DNA from: Linanthus parryae
Lineage: Eukaryota > Streptophyta > Magnoliopsida > Ericales > Polemoniaceae
Length of the DNA stretch: 64,000 nucleotides
Reading direction: 5' to 3'
Assembly (NCBI GenBank): GCA_023055425.1
Contig: JALGPY010000010.1
Span: 20,619,363-20,683,362 of the forward strand
Shown: positions 46,593-57,622 of the stretch, in pieces
Numbering within the stretch: position 1 is the stretch's first letter
Layout: the number at the start of each line of letters is the position of its first letter
Notes under the pieces: model-generated
The model's database searches: none
What the model was told of the DNA's origin: nothing
The model's input: the letters and a program-made list of their open reading frames with translations, nothing else
Position numbers and translations under genes: made by a program

Positions 46593-48266
46593 TTGGTATT
46601 CTACAAAAAGGAAAATACGCAAGTTTTAGTATTTGTGAATTTTTGACTATATTTAATAGTGGCTAGTTTATTAAAGATAGCTCCCACTATTTTTCTACGG
46701 ATTAATAACCCTCAAGATATTAATGCGGAAAATATCCTTATATTTTCTAGTGGGCCAAGATCCATCTTTTCATCTCCTTATGAGCTTGCTTTGGCAAGTC
46801 ACCCATAATTTGACTACTTTTAGGTAGGAACAATTCCAATTGCATCCCATATGCAACTCTTGGTTCAATCGGGCAAATAACTCCTTATTTATCCATCCAT
46901 ATGGATAATCCCAATTGATTGCCTCTAGGTTTCTTAATCAAATTAATAGCCTAGTTGTGTTCAACCTCTTATCTAAACAATTGCACATTGTTACGTGCCA
47001 TCGCATTCCATCATTATGAACCAAGTCGCCATGCTTTGGCACGCACGAACTTGATAAATAATGATGATAATGAGTGTTTAAATAACGAGAAGGCAAGAAC
47101 ACAATATTTAAAATTTGAGGGATTTTAAATTCAATTTTAATTGTTTTTGGTGATCAATATCAACTAATCTATCTATTTGAGTTTGGGCACAACTCCAAAT
47201 AATAGATCCGGGTTGTCTAATTATCTTATTATCCTAATTGCATGCATCATCCATACACCAACCACACAAATAATAAGACAATAAATAAACAACCACATAA
47301 CAGAAATTAAACGTGATGTGGATATGGCCTTTTCTAGACTAAGATAATTCCAAGCCAATGGAATTATCTATGAACCCTAAGCAAACACATCTTCATGCGT
47401 CTTGATCTCTTGGTCCATCCTTCTTAGTCATGTGGAATGCTCCATGCTCCATGCTCCATCTTTTTGTGGCTCCTTTGGCTTTGGGCTTCTTTTCTCCGAT
47501 CTTGGCTAACAATCTACTTTATCTAGCACTAGCTAATATCTATACTAAATAAAATAAATCTCACAAGTTGAGAAAAAAATGGCACGCAGGCCATAAAACC
47601 ATAATTAATTATTACAATTAATTGATCAGCTCGCAGGCCGTAAAACCAAACCACAAAATTAAACATCCACCTCAAACCACATCCTAAGGCCATATCCAAT
47701 CACCATGCGATTTGCACATAAACAGTTAAAATCCAATTTTAACGCGCTTGGTCAATTTTAATTGATTTTAGGATTTCTAGGGTTAAAACGGTCCATGGGC
47801 CCAACAATCCAATTGCCCGGGCCCATTAAAGTGAACCACAAGGCCCTAGGGCCGGCCCGGCCCAAAACCCGCAAGCTAGGCCCGCGGGTTAGGGCCGCCC
47901 GGCCCCTTAGGGCGGCCAAGCTTGGGCGGCAAGCAAGGGGGGCGGTCCTCTAGGGGGGCCGAACCTCCTCTTGGGGGTTGTTTCCAAAACAACTCCCTTT
48001 GCTTGGAGCCCAAGTTTGGTTGTTTCCTTGTTTTGGGAGAACTCCTTCTTCCCCAAGGATGCCCAAACCCTAGATCTAAGATCCTAAAATTTCTCAAACT
48101 CACCAATTCATGCATCTAATGCAAAAATTGGATCTTGTTATGAGTAATTCTTGACAAATTGCATCCCATGCTTGATTTGTCTTGTTTTACGCGATAAACA
48201 ATCAAATTAAGGTGTAAAACGACAAGAATGTAACACATAAACTACGTTTATGCTCTATGACCTGTG
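46593..48266 (-). other. B4 5' leader (1.67 kb)
   Basis: Non-coding, long as in BARE-type elements. It has a GC-rich block at 47790-47960 and the frame corresponding to the B1/B3 upstream ORF (near 47950-48065), here without its ATG. Plus-strand frames in the GC block are not supported. Confidence 0.75.
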
Positions 48267-48278
48267 GCTCTGATACCA
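48267..48278 (-). other. B4 primer-binding site
   Basis: Minus strand TGGTATCAGAGC, perfect initiator tRNA-Met type, one base from the LTR. Confidence 0.93.
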
Positions 48279-48279
48279 C

Positions 48280-49713
48280 TGTAGGGTTTTGATTCATGGA
48301 TCGCGCAAACGGAAGCATAATCAAACAAATAACCATGCAAAACCCTCCAAGGATCACAAGTCTAGATGCATAACGATAGTGAAGGTAAGAAATCATAAAC
48401 ACACCTTTGGGTTCTCCTTGATGACTTCAAACGCGAATAGTGTCATGTTCTCTATAGTTGATCCACGCCTAGAGTTGATCCTAGATCTCCCAAACTCCTT
48501 GGTGCTAGCCCGGAATAAGAGGAGGGTGAAGGAATCACGCAAACGAGACAAAAAGAGGGGCTTCGGCCCTCTTTTGGCCGACGGGGTGAGGGCGGCGGCA
48601 AGGGGGTCGGGTTCGGCCTCCTTGTTGCTTGCTCTCTCTCCATTGTTCTCTCCCACTCTTGTTATGTTCAATAATGAGCATAAGTTATGAGGAAGGAAGG
48701 AAGGAGGGTCCTTTATATAGTCCAACAACTCCTTGTTAACTACCTAAAGGACTTATTCTAGGCCTACTAGAATTCAATTTAGTCCCTTCCTTGCAAATTA
48801 GTCCCTACTAAGTTTGCAAAGGTTTGCAAAGTGGTCCTTCTAACTAATTAATCCAATTAATTAATTCCCAAATCTAGTACAACTCTATATAGCGTGTGAA
48901 CCCATAGGTTCTATCTAGTTGGTAGCAACTATTTGCTAATATGGAGCGGTTTCTAGCAAAACATGCATTCTAGCCAACTAATAGAATAGTCATCTTGACA
49001 ACCTTTGTACAAGTAATTGTCTCATCCCTTTGCCTCAATATCCGGATTGGACACGAGACATACATGTCACACTCGTATATCCAATCCATAGTTTCTCGAT
49101 CCATGGGAATAGCCTTATTCGTGCAAATAACATCAATATCCCATATATTGATTTATTTGAGTCTGGCCAGACATTCTATAAGCACTATCCCTCGAGTGGC
49201 CTAGGATATCTACTCCCGTTATGTGGGAGGGGCAAATCCTCTCTACGTTCACTACGATCTCTAAGCTTGCTTCTCATTGTATCCAGTACACGCCTTTATA
49301 ACTACCCAGTCACGGTGTAGCGTTTAACGCTACCAAGATCACAATGATCCACAACTAGAACATCTAGTGACTTCAAGTCTAAGGATGACAATACCATTGC
49401 ACCGCGAGAAGCACTTGTGACTCAACATAACATGTATGTAGCCTTCTCGGAGATGGGTCAATCCAGTGCAACATTCCGTAATGCACACCTATGTGTTGGA
49501 TCGTGATAGCTCCATATCAATCCAACCCCATACTAGTCTATAGATGATTGTCCCATTAATCATTATACTTGACTAGGGATATTTAAGATAAACAACACGA
49601 TTGTAAATCTAAGGACTTCATTATATTAAATATCCAATAAATAATAAATGAATTTTCTAGCCATATACAAATTCATACTAAACTAGATTGCCTCTAGGGC
49701 ATCTATTCCAACA
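48280..49713 (-). repeat. B4 5' LTR (1434 bp)
   Basis: Pairs with 41192-42626. Transcription of the element would start inside it on the minus strand. Confidence 0.96.
48711..48720 (-). promoter_or_regulatory. TATA box of the B4 5' LTR
   Basis: Minus strand CTATATAAAG, about 430 bases from the LTR's inner end. The start of transcription would be roughly 30 bases downstream (near 48680). Confidence 0.65.
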
Positions 49714-50347
49714 CCATCATAATGGCCTTGCCCTTACCCTTGTTGATGCTTTGTTCAGCTGTCCTCAACATATTGAGCAAACGTTGAAGGGGTTTCATGA
49801 TCTCGTTCATGTTATAGTTCATGATGAACTGTCCATAACTCTCGGGAAACGATTGAAACACGAGATCGGTTGCAAACTCTTGGCCGACCGAGAACCCCAG
49901 TTGGGCGAGATTCTCCAGGTACCCGATCATACGGAGTACATGGGGTCCCACAGGGTTCCCTTCTGCCAAATGACACTTGAAAAATGCCTTAGAGACCTCA
50001 TACCTCTCAACCCTTGCCTGTTCTTGGAAGCGCTGCTTCAGATGCTCGATCATATCGACAACATTCATGTTTTCGTGTTGCTTCTGAAGCTCATAAGTCA
50101 TGGTTCATAGCATAAGGCAGGCCGCATCATTAGCGTCATCAACACGCTTTTGATACGCTTTTAGGGCTGCAGGTGTTTGGTTCTATGGACCTGCTGGAAC
50201 TTGCTCCTCTATTGCGTACAGTTTCTCCTCTTGCTTGAGAACGATTCTCAAGTTTCTGTACCAATCAAGGAAGTTGGTTCCAGGGAGCTTGTCCTTCTCA
50301 AGGACATATCGTAGGGAATGTTGTGAACTCAACGAGTTGTTTGCCAT
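49714..50347 (-). pseudogene. B3 gag, N-terminal part (broken)
   Basis: ATG at 50347 (MANNSLSSQHSLRYVLEKDK). Stops near 50180 and 50102 interrupt it. The rest, from MTYELQKQHENM to INKGKGKAIMM, is open to the B4 insertion. Confidence 0.88.
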
Positions 50348-51965
50348 TTGGAATTCTACAAAAGGAAAATACGCAAGTTTTAGTATTTGTGAATTTTTTA
50401 CTATAATCAATAATGGCTAGTTTGATAAATATAGCTCCCACTATTTTTCTACAGATTAATAACCCTCAGGATATTAATGCGGAAAATATCCTTATATTTT
50501 CTAGTGGTCCAAGATCCATGTTTCATCTCCTTACGAGCTTGCTTTGGCAAGTCACCCATAATTTGACTACTTTAGGTAGGAACAATTTCAATTGCATCTT
50601 CTATGCAACTCTTGGTTCAATTGGGCAAATAACTCCTTTTTTATCCATCCCCATGGATAATCCCATTTGATTGCCTCTAGGTTTTAATCATATAAATAGC
50701 CTAGTTGTGTTCAACCTCTTATTTAAACAGTTGCACATTACTTGCTTGTGCCATCACATTCCATCATTATGAACCAAGTCGCCATGCTTTGGCACGCACG
50801 AACTTGATAAAATCATGATGATAATGAGTGTTTAAATAAAGAGAAGGAAATAACACAATATTTGAATTTTGAGGGATTTTTCAATTCAATTTTAATTGTT
50901 TTTTTTTTATCAATATCAACTAATCTATCTATTTGAGTTTGGGCACAACTCCAAATAATAGATCCGGGTTGTCTAATTATCTTATTACCCTAATTGCATG
51001 CATCATCCATACACCAACCACAAAATAATAAGACAATAAAATTAAACAACCACAAAACAAAATAAAACGTGATGTGAATATGGCCTTTTCTAGACTAAAA
51101 TAATTACAAGCCAATGGAATTATCTACAAAACCTAAAAGCAGATACATCTCCATGCGTCTTCATCTTTTGGTCCATCCTTCATAGTCATGTGGAATGCTC
51201 CATGCTCCATCTTTTGTGGCTCCTTTTGGCTTTGGTCTTCTTTTCTTCAATCTTGGCTAACAATCTACTCTATCTAGCACTAGCTAATCAACTATACTAA
51301 ATAAAATAAATCTCACAAGTTGAGAAAAAAGGCTCGCAGGCCATAAAACCCTAATTAATTATTACAATTAATTGATCAGCTTGCAGGCCGTAAACCAAAC
51401 AACAAAATTAAACATTCACATTAAACCACATCCTAAGGCCATATCAATTCACCATGCGATTTGCACATAAACAGTTAAAATCCAATTTTAACGCGCTTTG
51501 ACAATGTTAATTGTTTTTAGGATTTTCTAGGGTTAAAACGGTCAATTGGGATCAAAAATCAAATTGCCCGGACCCAAAAAGAGGACCGCAAAGGCCTTGA
51601 GCCGGTAGGTCGGCCCTTGGTTGGGCGGCAAGCTAGGAGGGGCGGTACCCTAGGGGGGGGGGGCGAACCTCCTTTGGGAGTTGTTTCCAAAACAACTCCC
51701 TTGCTTGGTGCCCAAGTTTGGTTGTTTCCTTGTATGGGAAGAACTCCTTCTTTCCATAGGATTCCCAAACCCTAGATCTAAGATCCTAAAATTTCTCAAA
51801 CTCACTAATTCATGCATCAAATGCAAAAACTAGATTTTGTTATTTATTATTGACAAATTGCATCATATGCTTGATTTGTCTTGTTTTACGGGATAAACAA
51901 TAAATTTAAAGTGCAACACTAACAAAACGTAACACATAAATCACGTTTATGCTCTACGACCTGTG
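50348..51965 (-). other. B3 5' leader (1.6 kb)
   Basis: Aligns with the B4 leader throughout. G run at 51652-51663. Confidence 0.75.
51559..51768 (-). CDS. Possible upstream ORF in the B3 leader (69 codons)
   Basis: Starts MGILWKEGVLPIQGN, then NQTWAPSK, matching the B1 leader frame at 11279. The second half is Pro/Arg-rich and frame-shifted relative to B1 by the G run. Evidence is limited to this similarity. Confidence 0.3.
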   Translation of the reverse strand: MGILWKEGVLPIQGNNQTWAPSKGVVLETTPKGGSPPPPRVPPLLACRPTKGRPTGSRPLRSSFWVRAI

Positions 51966-51977
51966 GCTCTGATACAA
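51966..51977 (-). other. B3 primer-binding site (one change)
   Basis: Minus strand TTGTATCAGAGC against the usual TGGTATCAGAGC. Confidence 0.85.
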
Positions 51978-51978
51978 C

Positions 51979-53364
51979 TGTAGGGTTTTGATCATGGATG
52001 CGCAACGGAAAAACAAACATAATAATGCAATACCCTCCAAGGATCACAAGTCAAGAGACATAACGATGGTAAGGGATGAAATCAAGTTACACACCTTAGG
52101 GTTTCTCCTGTGATGACTTGTAACGTGAATTGTGTCACGTTCCCTATAGTTGATCCACGAATAGAGTTGAATTCTAGATCTTCCTTCTCCTTTGTGCTAG
52201 ACCGGAATGTAGGAAGAGGAAGAAGAAATCACACAACGCGGGGAAACAAGGATGTTCGGCCTCCTTGTTTGGGCCGACGGGATGGGGCGGCGGCAAGGGG
52301 GAGGGGAGCGACGGGTCCCTCTTGCTTGCTTCCTCTCTCCTTTTTGTTCTCTCCCCCTCAAGTTATGAACTTAAAGGCTCATAAGTATTGGAAGGAAGGA
52401 AGGAGCATCCTTTATATAGTCCAACAAATCCTTGCCAGCTACCTAAAAGACCCATTCTAGTCCTACTAGAATACAGTTTAGTCCCTTCCTTGCAAATTAG
52501 TCCTACTATGTTTGCAAGGTGTTGCAAAGTGATCCTTCTAATTAATTAATCCTATTAATTAATTCCCAAATATAGTTCAACTCTATATAGCATGTGAACC
52601 CATAGGTTCTATCTAGTTGGTAGCTACAATTTGCTAATATGGAGCGATTTCTAGCAAAACATCCATTCTAGCCAACTAATGGAATAGTCATCCGAAAAAC
52701 CTTGTACACGTAATTTGTCACATCCCTTTGTCTCTATATCCGTATTGGACACGAGACATACAAGTCACACTCGTATATCCAATCCATAGTTTCTCGATCC
52801 ATGGGAATAGCCTTATTCGTGAAAATAACATCAATATCCCATATTGATTTATTTGAGTCTGGCCAGACATTCTATAAGCACTATCCCTCGAGTGGCCTAG
52901 GATATTTTCTCCCGTTATGTGGGAGGGACAAATTCTATCTACGTCCACTACGATCTCTAAGCTTGCTTCTTATTGTATCCGATACATGCTTTTATAATCC
53001 ACAACTAGAATATCTAGCGACCTCAAGTCTAAGGATGACAATACCACTGTACCACGAGAAGCACTTGTGACTTAACATAACACGTATGTAGCCTTCTTGG
53101 AGATGGATCAATCCGGTGCGCCATTACCCTTAATGCACACCCATGTGTTGGATCATGATATCACCATATCAATCCAACCCCATACTAGTCTATAGATGAT
53201 TGTCCCATTAATCATTATACTGGACTAGGGATATTTAAGACAAACAACACAATTGTAAATCTAAGGACTTGTTATATTAAATATCCAATAAATAATACAA
53301 TGAATGTTCTAGCCAAAATAAATTCATACTAAACTAAATTGCCTCTAGGGCATCTATTCCAACA
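51979..53364 (-). repeat. B3 5' LTR (1386 bp)
   Basis: Pairs with 36422-37859. It lacks about 45 bases found in the 3' copy near 37445-37495. TATA element at about 52410-52419. Confidence 0.95.
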
Positions 53365-53369
53365 GTTTT

Positions 53370-54704
53370 CAAGCCCTTTAAATCACTGTCAGTTTTCTTC
53401 TGAGAGATTTCAAGATTCTGATTCAGACAAACAAGTTGTAAATTCTCTTGTTCTTGCTCATGAACTCTTTCTTTCAAAACTCTAATCTCTTTCAGGTAGT
53501 GCTCTTCAATTAAAAGCATTGTTCTGAGGTAATCTGAGAGAGCGTTTTTTTGGTTTTGAAATCAAGCAGTTTACCATTACCTCAATTTTATTTTCAAAAC
53601 TTTCATCATGCTTGGACGTGAAGCATAAGTTCGCATGTTCTTATTCAGATTCATAGTCACTTGAGGTATCTGAATAGCTCCATGAAGCTTTCATAGCTTT
53701 CTTTCTCCTGTCATGGTCTTTCTTCTGAAAGTTCTTGCTTTTCTTGTGTGGACAATCTCTTATCAAGTGTCCTGCATCACAATACTCAAAGCAGTTCATG
53801 ACTTTTGATTTACTTTGTGAAGAGGACTTACCTTTGTAGTCCTTGCTACTGGATGATATGTGTCTTCTCTGTTGAAGTTTTCGTTTCCAAAGTTTTTCTT
53901 CATCTGGAGAATTCTAGTCAAGGCTTTGGAAATCAATGCAAATAGATCTTCATCATCATCTTCTGTTTCAAGGCTTTGAATTTTCTCATTCTCTTTGGCC
54001 TTGAGTACTAAATTTTTGACACCTTCTGGTAGCTCTCCATCAGCTTCATTCATGGATATTTCATGAGTCAGGAGCTTCCCTTGTAGGTCATCAAGTTGTA
54101 GTGATGATAGATCTTGAGCTTCTTATATTACAGTAGCCTTTGGTTCCCATTTTGCCTTTGGTAGACTTCTCAGAATCTTTGTCACCTTTTCTTCATTTGA
54201 AATATGCTTTCCAAGTGAATATAGGTTATTGACTATGTCTGTGGACCTTTTGAACATATCTCTGATTTACTCATCTGCATTCATCTTAAATAGCTCATAT
54301 TGTCTGAGGTAGATGTTGATCTTGGTTTGCTTGACTTGACTGGTTCCTTTAAATGTCACCACAAGCATATCTGAGACCTCTTTGGCAGTCTTGTAGCCTG
54401 AAATCCTGTTGAATTCATCTGTACTCAAAGCACAATACAAGATGTTAATAGCTTTGTAATTCTTAGAAAATTGTTCTAATTCAGATGAAGAAAGAGAGTC
54501 TTCAGCTTTGGGAGTTTTGATCCCATCCTTCTCTGTGTAGAAAGTGTGAGTTCCATTCTGAATAATGGTCCATAGCTATATGTCTTGATCAATGATGAAC
54601 ATTTTCATCAGAGCTTTCCAGTGAGCAAAATTATCTCCACAAAATAGAGGAGGTCTGTTAGCAGCTCTTCCCTGTGAGAAACCACCATCACCTGCATTAC
54701 TCAT
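53370..54704 (-). pseudogene. A2 gag, N-terminal to hinge (broken)
   Basis: ATG at 54704, 36 bases after the primer site. UBN2-type capsid region follows with frameshifts. Frame 53796-54053: MNEADGELPEGVKNLVLK, then an acidic stretch and ISKALTRILQMKKNFGN. First knuckle near 53770-53800 is damaged (ECG changed to EYC). Coiled-coil hinge frame 53370-53519 (KEIRVLKERVHEQEQENLQ) runs into the B3 break and includes the FKGLK-type repeat peptide. Confidence 0.82.
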
Positions 54705-54739
54705 GATCACCAGATGGTTAAATCTATACAATGATACAT

Positions 54740-54751
54740 GCCTTCATACCA
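54740..54751 (-). other. A2 primer-binding site (decayed)
   Basis: Minus strand TGGTATGAAGGC, two bases from the LTR; four differences from TGGTATCAGAGC. Confidence 0.75.
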
Positions 54752-54753
54752 AT

Positions 54754-56051
54754 TGAAAGGGGAATATGCGGATAGGTATGCAGCACAGAACTATAGAAGG
54801 GGGAGGGGGTTGATTAGAGTATGTCAACTTTTTGCAAAACTTGTGGAGAATAAGAGTTTCTATGAAGAGAAATGCATTTCAAGGCCTTGAAAAAAATTTC
54901 AAGCCTTTCGAATGAAATACAGTTTAATATAAAACAGTCAAGTCTTTTTCAAGGCCTTGAAAAGAGTTTCAAACCCTTGAAAACAGACAAGTTTGAATGC
55001 TGCAGAACTAAGTATGTAAAAGAAACTGTAAATGAAGTAGACACATAATTAATAGAGTTCAGTCCACTTGGACCTACGTGTCTACCTCAGGGATCTTCTC
55101 CCTACAGGATTTTCAACACAATTCAGATTAATCAAAAGCTAAGACCTAGATCTCAAGCACAGATATGCCTTACTCTGTTACAGATTGTGGTTCTCTTTAA
55201 CCTATCTAGTACTTGTTCTATCTAACCGATTTAATAAGAATTATCTATTGTTCAATTTGAAAATTCCTTGAGAATGAGAGCAAGAAGTATTATAAAAAAT
55301 GATATACAAATGAAATGCAATTCAGAAGAACACTAAAGTGTAGAACTGCAGTGAAGAATGCAATGATCTTTTGTTAGATGGATTGTGAGAATGATGTGCT
55401 TCTTTGATGCTTGTCAATCCTGAAATGTGTGTCTCTTTTTTTAGTTGAGTGTTGTATGTTTTTTCCACAAAATGAGCTCAATATATACAGCTTGAAGCTC
55501 CGCAAATCTTCCCAGAATTTTAGCAACAACTTCCTGTTTTGTAGGCAACAACTTTGACTCTCTTAACAACCTTCTCCAACGGATAGTTGATCATTATATT
55601 CAGAGATATTGTTGTGATCTTTCATTTAAAATAATTGAGAAGTTTTCATGAGTGTCTGATTGATCACTTAACCACCTTCTCTTAATGTTTCCTTTCCTAC
55701 AAAAGCCAGATTAGGAAACCAATCCTGCAAACTTAGGAAATAAAATTTCCTTGCAAAACTGAGTCAAACAGATAGATTAAATGATGTTAGATATATCAAA
55801 AAAGTTTGTCTATCATCATAAAATAATAACACATCAAGCATAGGGGTGAGAGAGATAGAATCAAATCAGAAGAGTTTAGAAAAACTCCCCCTTAGAGCAT
55901 GCATACAGGTCAGACAGTTTCAGGGCTTTGAATCGTGGTTCAAGGCCTTGAAATATATCATGCTTGTTAAACCTGATTCAAAGCTTTGAAAATTAGTTCA
56001 AGGCCTTGAAATAACTTATTATTTCAAGTCCATGAAACCTATGACCTTACA
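54754..56051 (-). repeat. A2 5' LTR (1298 bp)
   Basis: Exact palindrome cores at 54880-54889, 54950-54959, 55941-55950 and 55999-56008, at positions matching the 3' LTR. TATA-like element at 55481-55488. Confidence 0.92.
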
Positions 56052-56056
56052 ACTTG

Positions 56057-56904
56057 ATTAGCAATTCTACTCTAACCGTATCAATAGGCTAGAATCAGTA
56101 ACAAGAATTAGGAACTACAATCCATTGAATAAAGCGAAACCAATAGCATGAAACGAAGACTTAAATTCGAAAACTCCATCTTCTACATGAACCCTAAGAT
56201 ATCATATGAGATGCCTAGCTAAGATTTTTAGCTTATAGAAATCAACCAAACAAGATACAAGAGTTTCTCAGTTAGAAGATTGAGAGAGAAAGACGAAGAA
56301 GAAGAAGAAGAAGAAGAAGAACCTAGAACTTCAATGGAGGAGCCCTACTCTTCAACCTGTCGCCTCCTCCATTTTTTTTGCAAAACAACACTTTGACCCC
56401 CTACAACATGCGTGAGATCTTGTTTCTGGTATTGTGACTGATCATGTTATCATAATTTGTGATCGTCTACTTCCAGCGAGTTGCTCACGTATGGCAACCA
56501 AATTTTCATTAAGTTTGGGGCTTTCTTCTAGGGAAGGGGGCTTAAAGTGTCTTTACATAAACTTCATTAAAAGACACTTAACCCCCTCTCTATGTCTTTT
56601 CACCAATTCTTCATGAATTCTTCATTTTAGCTCAGGATTAAACTCCCAAGCTTGTTTCTCCTGTCCACTTTATCTCCAATGATCCGTCTCCTGTCAAAAA
56701 AACACGAAACAAAACTCGTGCGATCAAACTTGACAAAAAATACATGAAATCGTATGAGAAATGCTAGGGTTAAAAAAGTTCATGCGCAAAGCTATACTTC
56801 CACGTTTTCTCTCTAATCATAGTGTAAAAACTAAGATTATCTCTCTGTAGAAATCTTGCAAAACAATATAATACGTGCAAGAAATATAACTCTAATAGAG
56901 AGTA
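56057..56904 (-). repeat. X 5' LTR, right part
   Basis: Aligns with 2985-3861. Ends TACTCTC on the minus strand (TG mutated to TA). Includes a (GAA)n microsatellite at 56294-56321. Confidence 0.75.
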
Positions 56905-57591
56905 CCCAATCCAAATATCACAATCACATTATATAAGAATCTTCATATGGTTCCACCAGTCAACTGTTTTCACTTTACATTAGAACATATTATTTAGTTG
57001 CATGTGATATACTTTCGGAAGAATCATTTGGTCACATAATCAGAGTCTCAAGGCAAAGACATATATTACAATTACCATTTTGAGATTTAAAATCATAAAA
57101 AATATATGGAGACGAAAGAAGAACGGCCTCATTAAGCCTGACATGTTTACACACCTCGATTAGTAATCGTAAGTAGCACGCAATGACTTCTACAGGTAGA
57201 CGTAGCACTCATCTACAAACTCGTCACTAGAAATTTATAATTCACAATCAATACGAACTTCCACTAACTTGTATATTGTAAGTATGTGTTGCCTATTTTA
57301 ATTCTTGGATGAATTGTCTTATTTTATTTCAAGACCGCCCTTAATACCCCCTATTTACTTTGCTAAAAGAGTTCCATAACAATTTCAATGTTACTTGTGA
57401 CAATCGTATTAGGTGTGCTCTCATTATCAACGAGAATAATGTGATTATAGTTATTTGACGGTTGGGACTTAAATCTCACATAAGATTTAATACTTGTTCG
57501 TAGAGATTTTCGATAATGCTATTTCATATTATAAATTTACAATACTTATTTTACTTTACGAGAATAATACAAATACATAAACATTCGATGA

Positions 57592-57622
<31 letters not shown>

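Larger units (their letters stand above)
41192..49713 (-). mobile_element. Family B copy B4, youngest element, inside B3
   Basis: 8.5-kb reverse-strand element with near-identical LTRs (41192-42626 and 48280-49713; about 20 differences by eye, about 98.5% identity), purine tract, one gag-pol region 42641-46592, a 1.67-kb leader and a perfect primer site. Only one frameshift interrupts gag-pol, but two conserved functional residues are changed. Confidence 0.96.
36422..53364 (-). mobile_element. Family B copy B3, inside A2, interrupted by B4
   Basis: Complete ends: 3' LTR 36422-37859, purine tract, pol 37874-41191, B4, gag to 50347, leader, primer site, 5' LTR 51979-53364. GTTTT on both sides. 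About 8.4 kb without B4. Coding has several stops. Confidence 0.95.
30227..56051 (-). mobile_element. Family A copy A2 (SIRE/Maximus-type), complete ends, interrupted by B3
   Basis: Minus-strand order: 5' LTR 54754-56051, primer site, gag 53370-54704, B3, rest of gag-pol 32925-36421, extra ORF 31838-32286, purine tract, 3' LTR 30227-31512. Without B3 it is about 8.9 kb, the usual size for this lineage. Coding is broken many times and the integrase Glu is lost. Confidence 0.92.
2668..56904 (-). mobile_element. Element X: Ty3/gypsy-like, probably non-autonomous, split by insertions B0 and A2
   Basis: Two related LTRs (2668-3861 and 29478-30226 plus 56057-56904) flank internal DNA on the minus strand. 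The right LTR has a primer-binding site on its inner side (29459-29471). The left one has a purine-rich tract on its inner side (3862-3880). Removing B0 and A2 leaves only about 3.2 kb of internal DNA with no protease, reverse transcriptase or integrase, just one decayed Cys-rich frame. The primer site matches the tRNA-Asp type used by Athila-like elements. A large LTR derivative moved by an Athila-like partner is the best reading. The far left end is truncated, so no site duplication is visible. Confidence 0.7.

Noticed and set aside
47762..48119. Plus-strand frames in the B4 leader
   Set aside because: They oppose the element's strand, lie in a GC-rich non-coding leader and are not conserved in B3 or B1.
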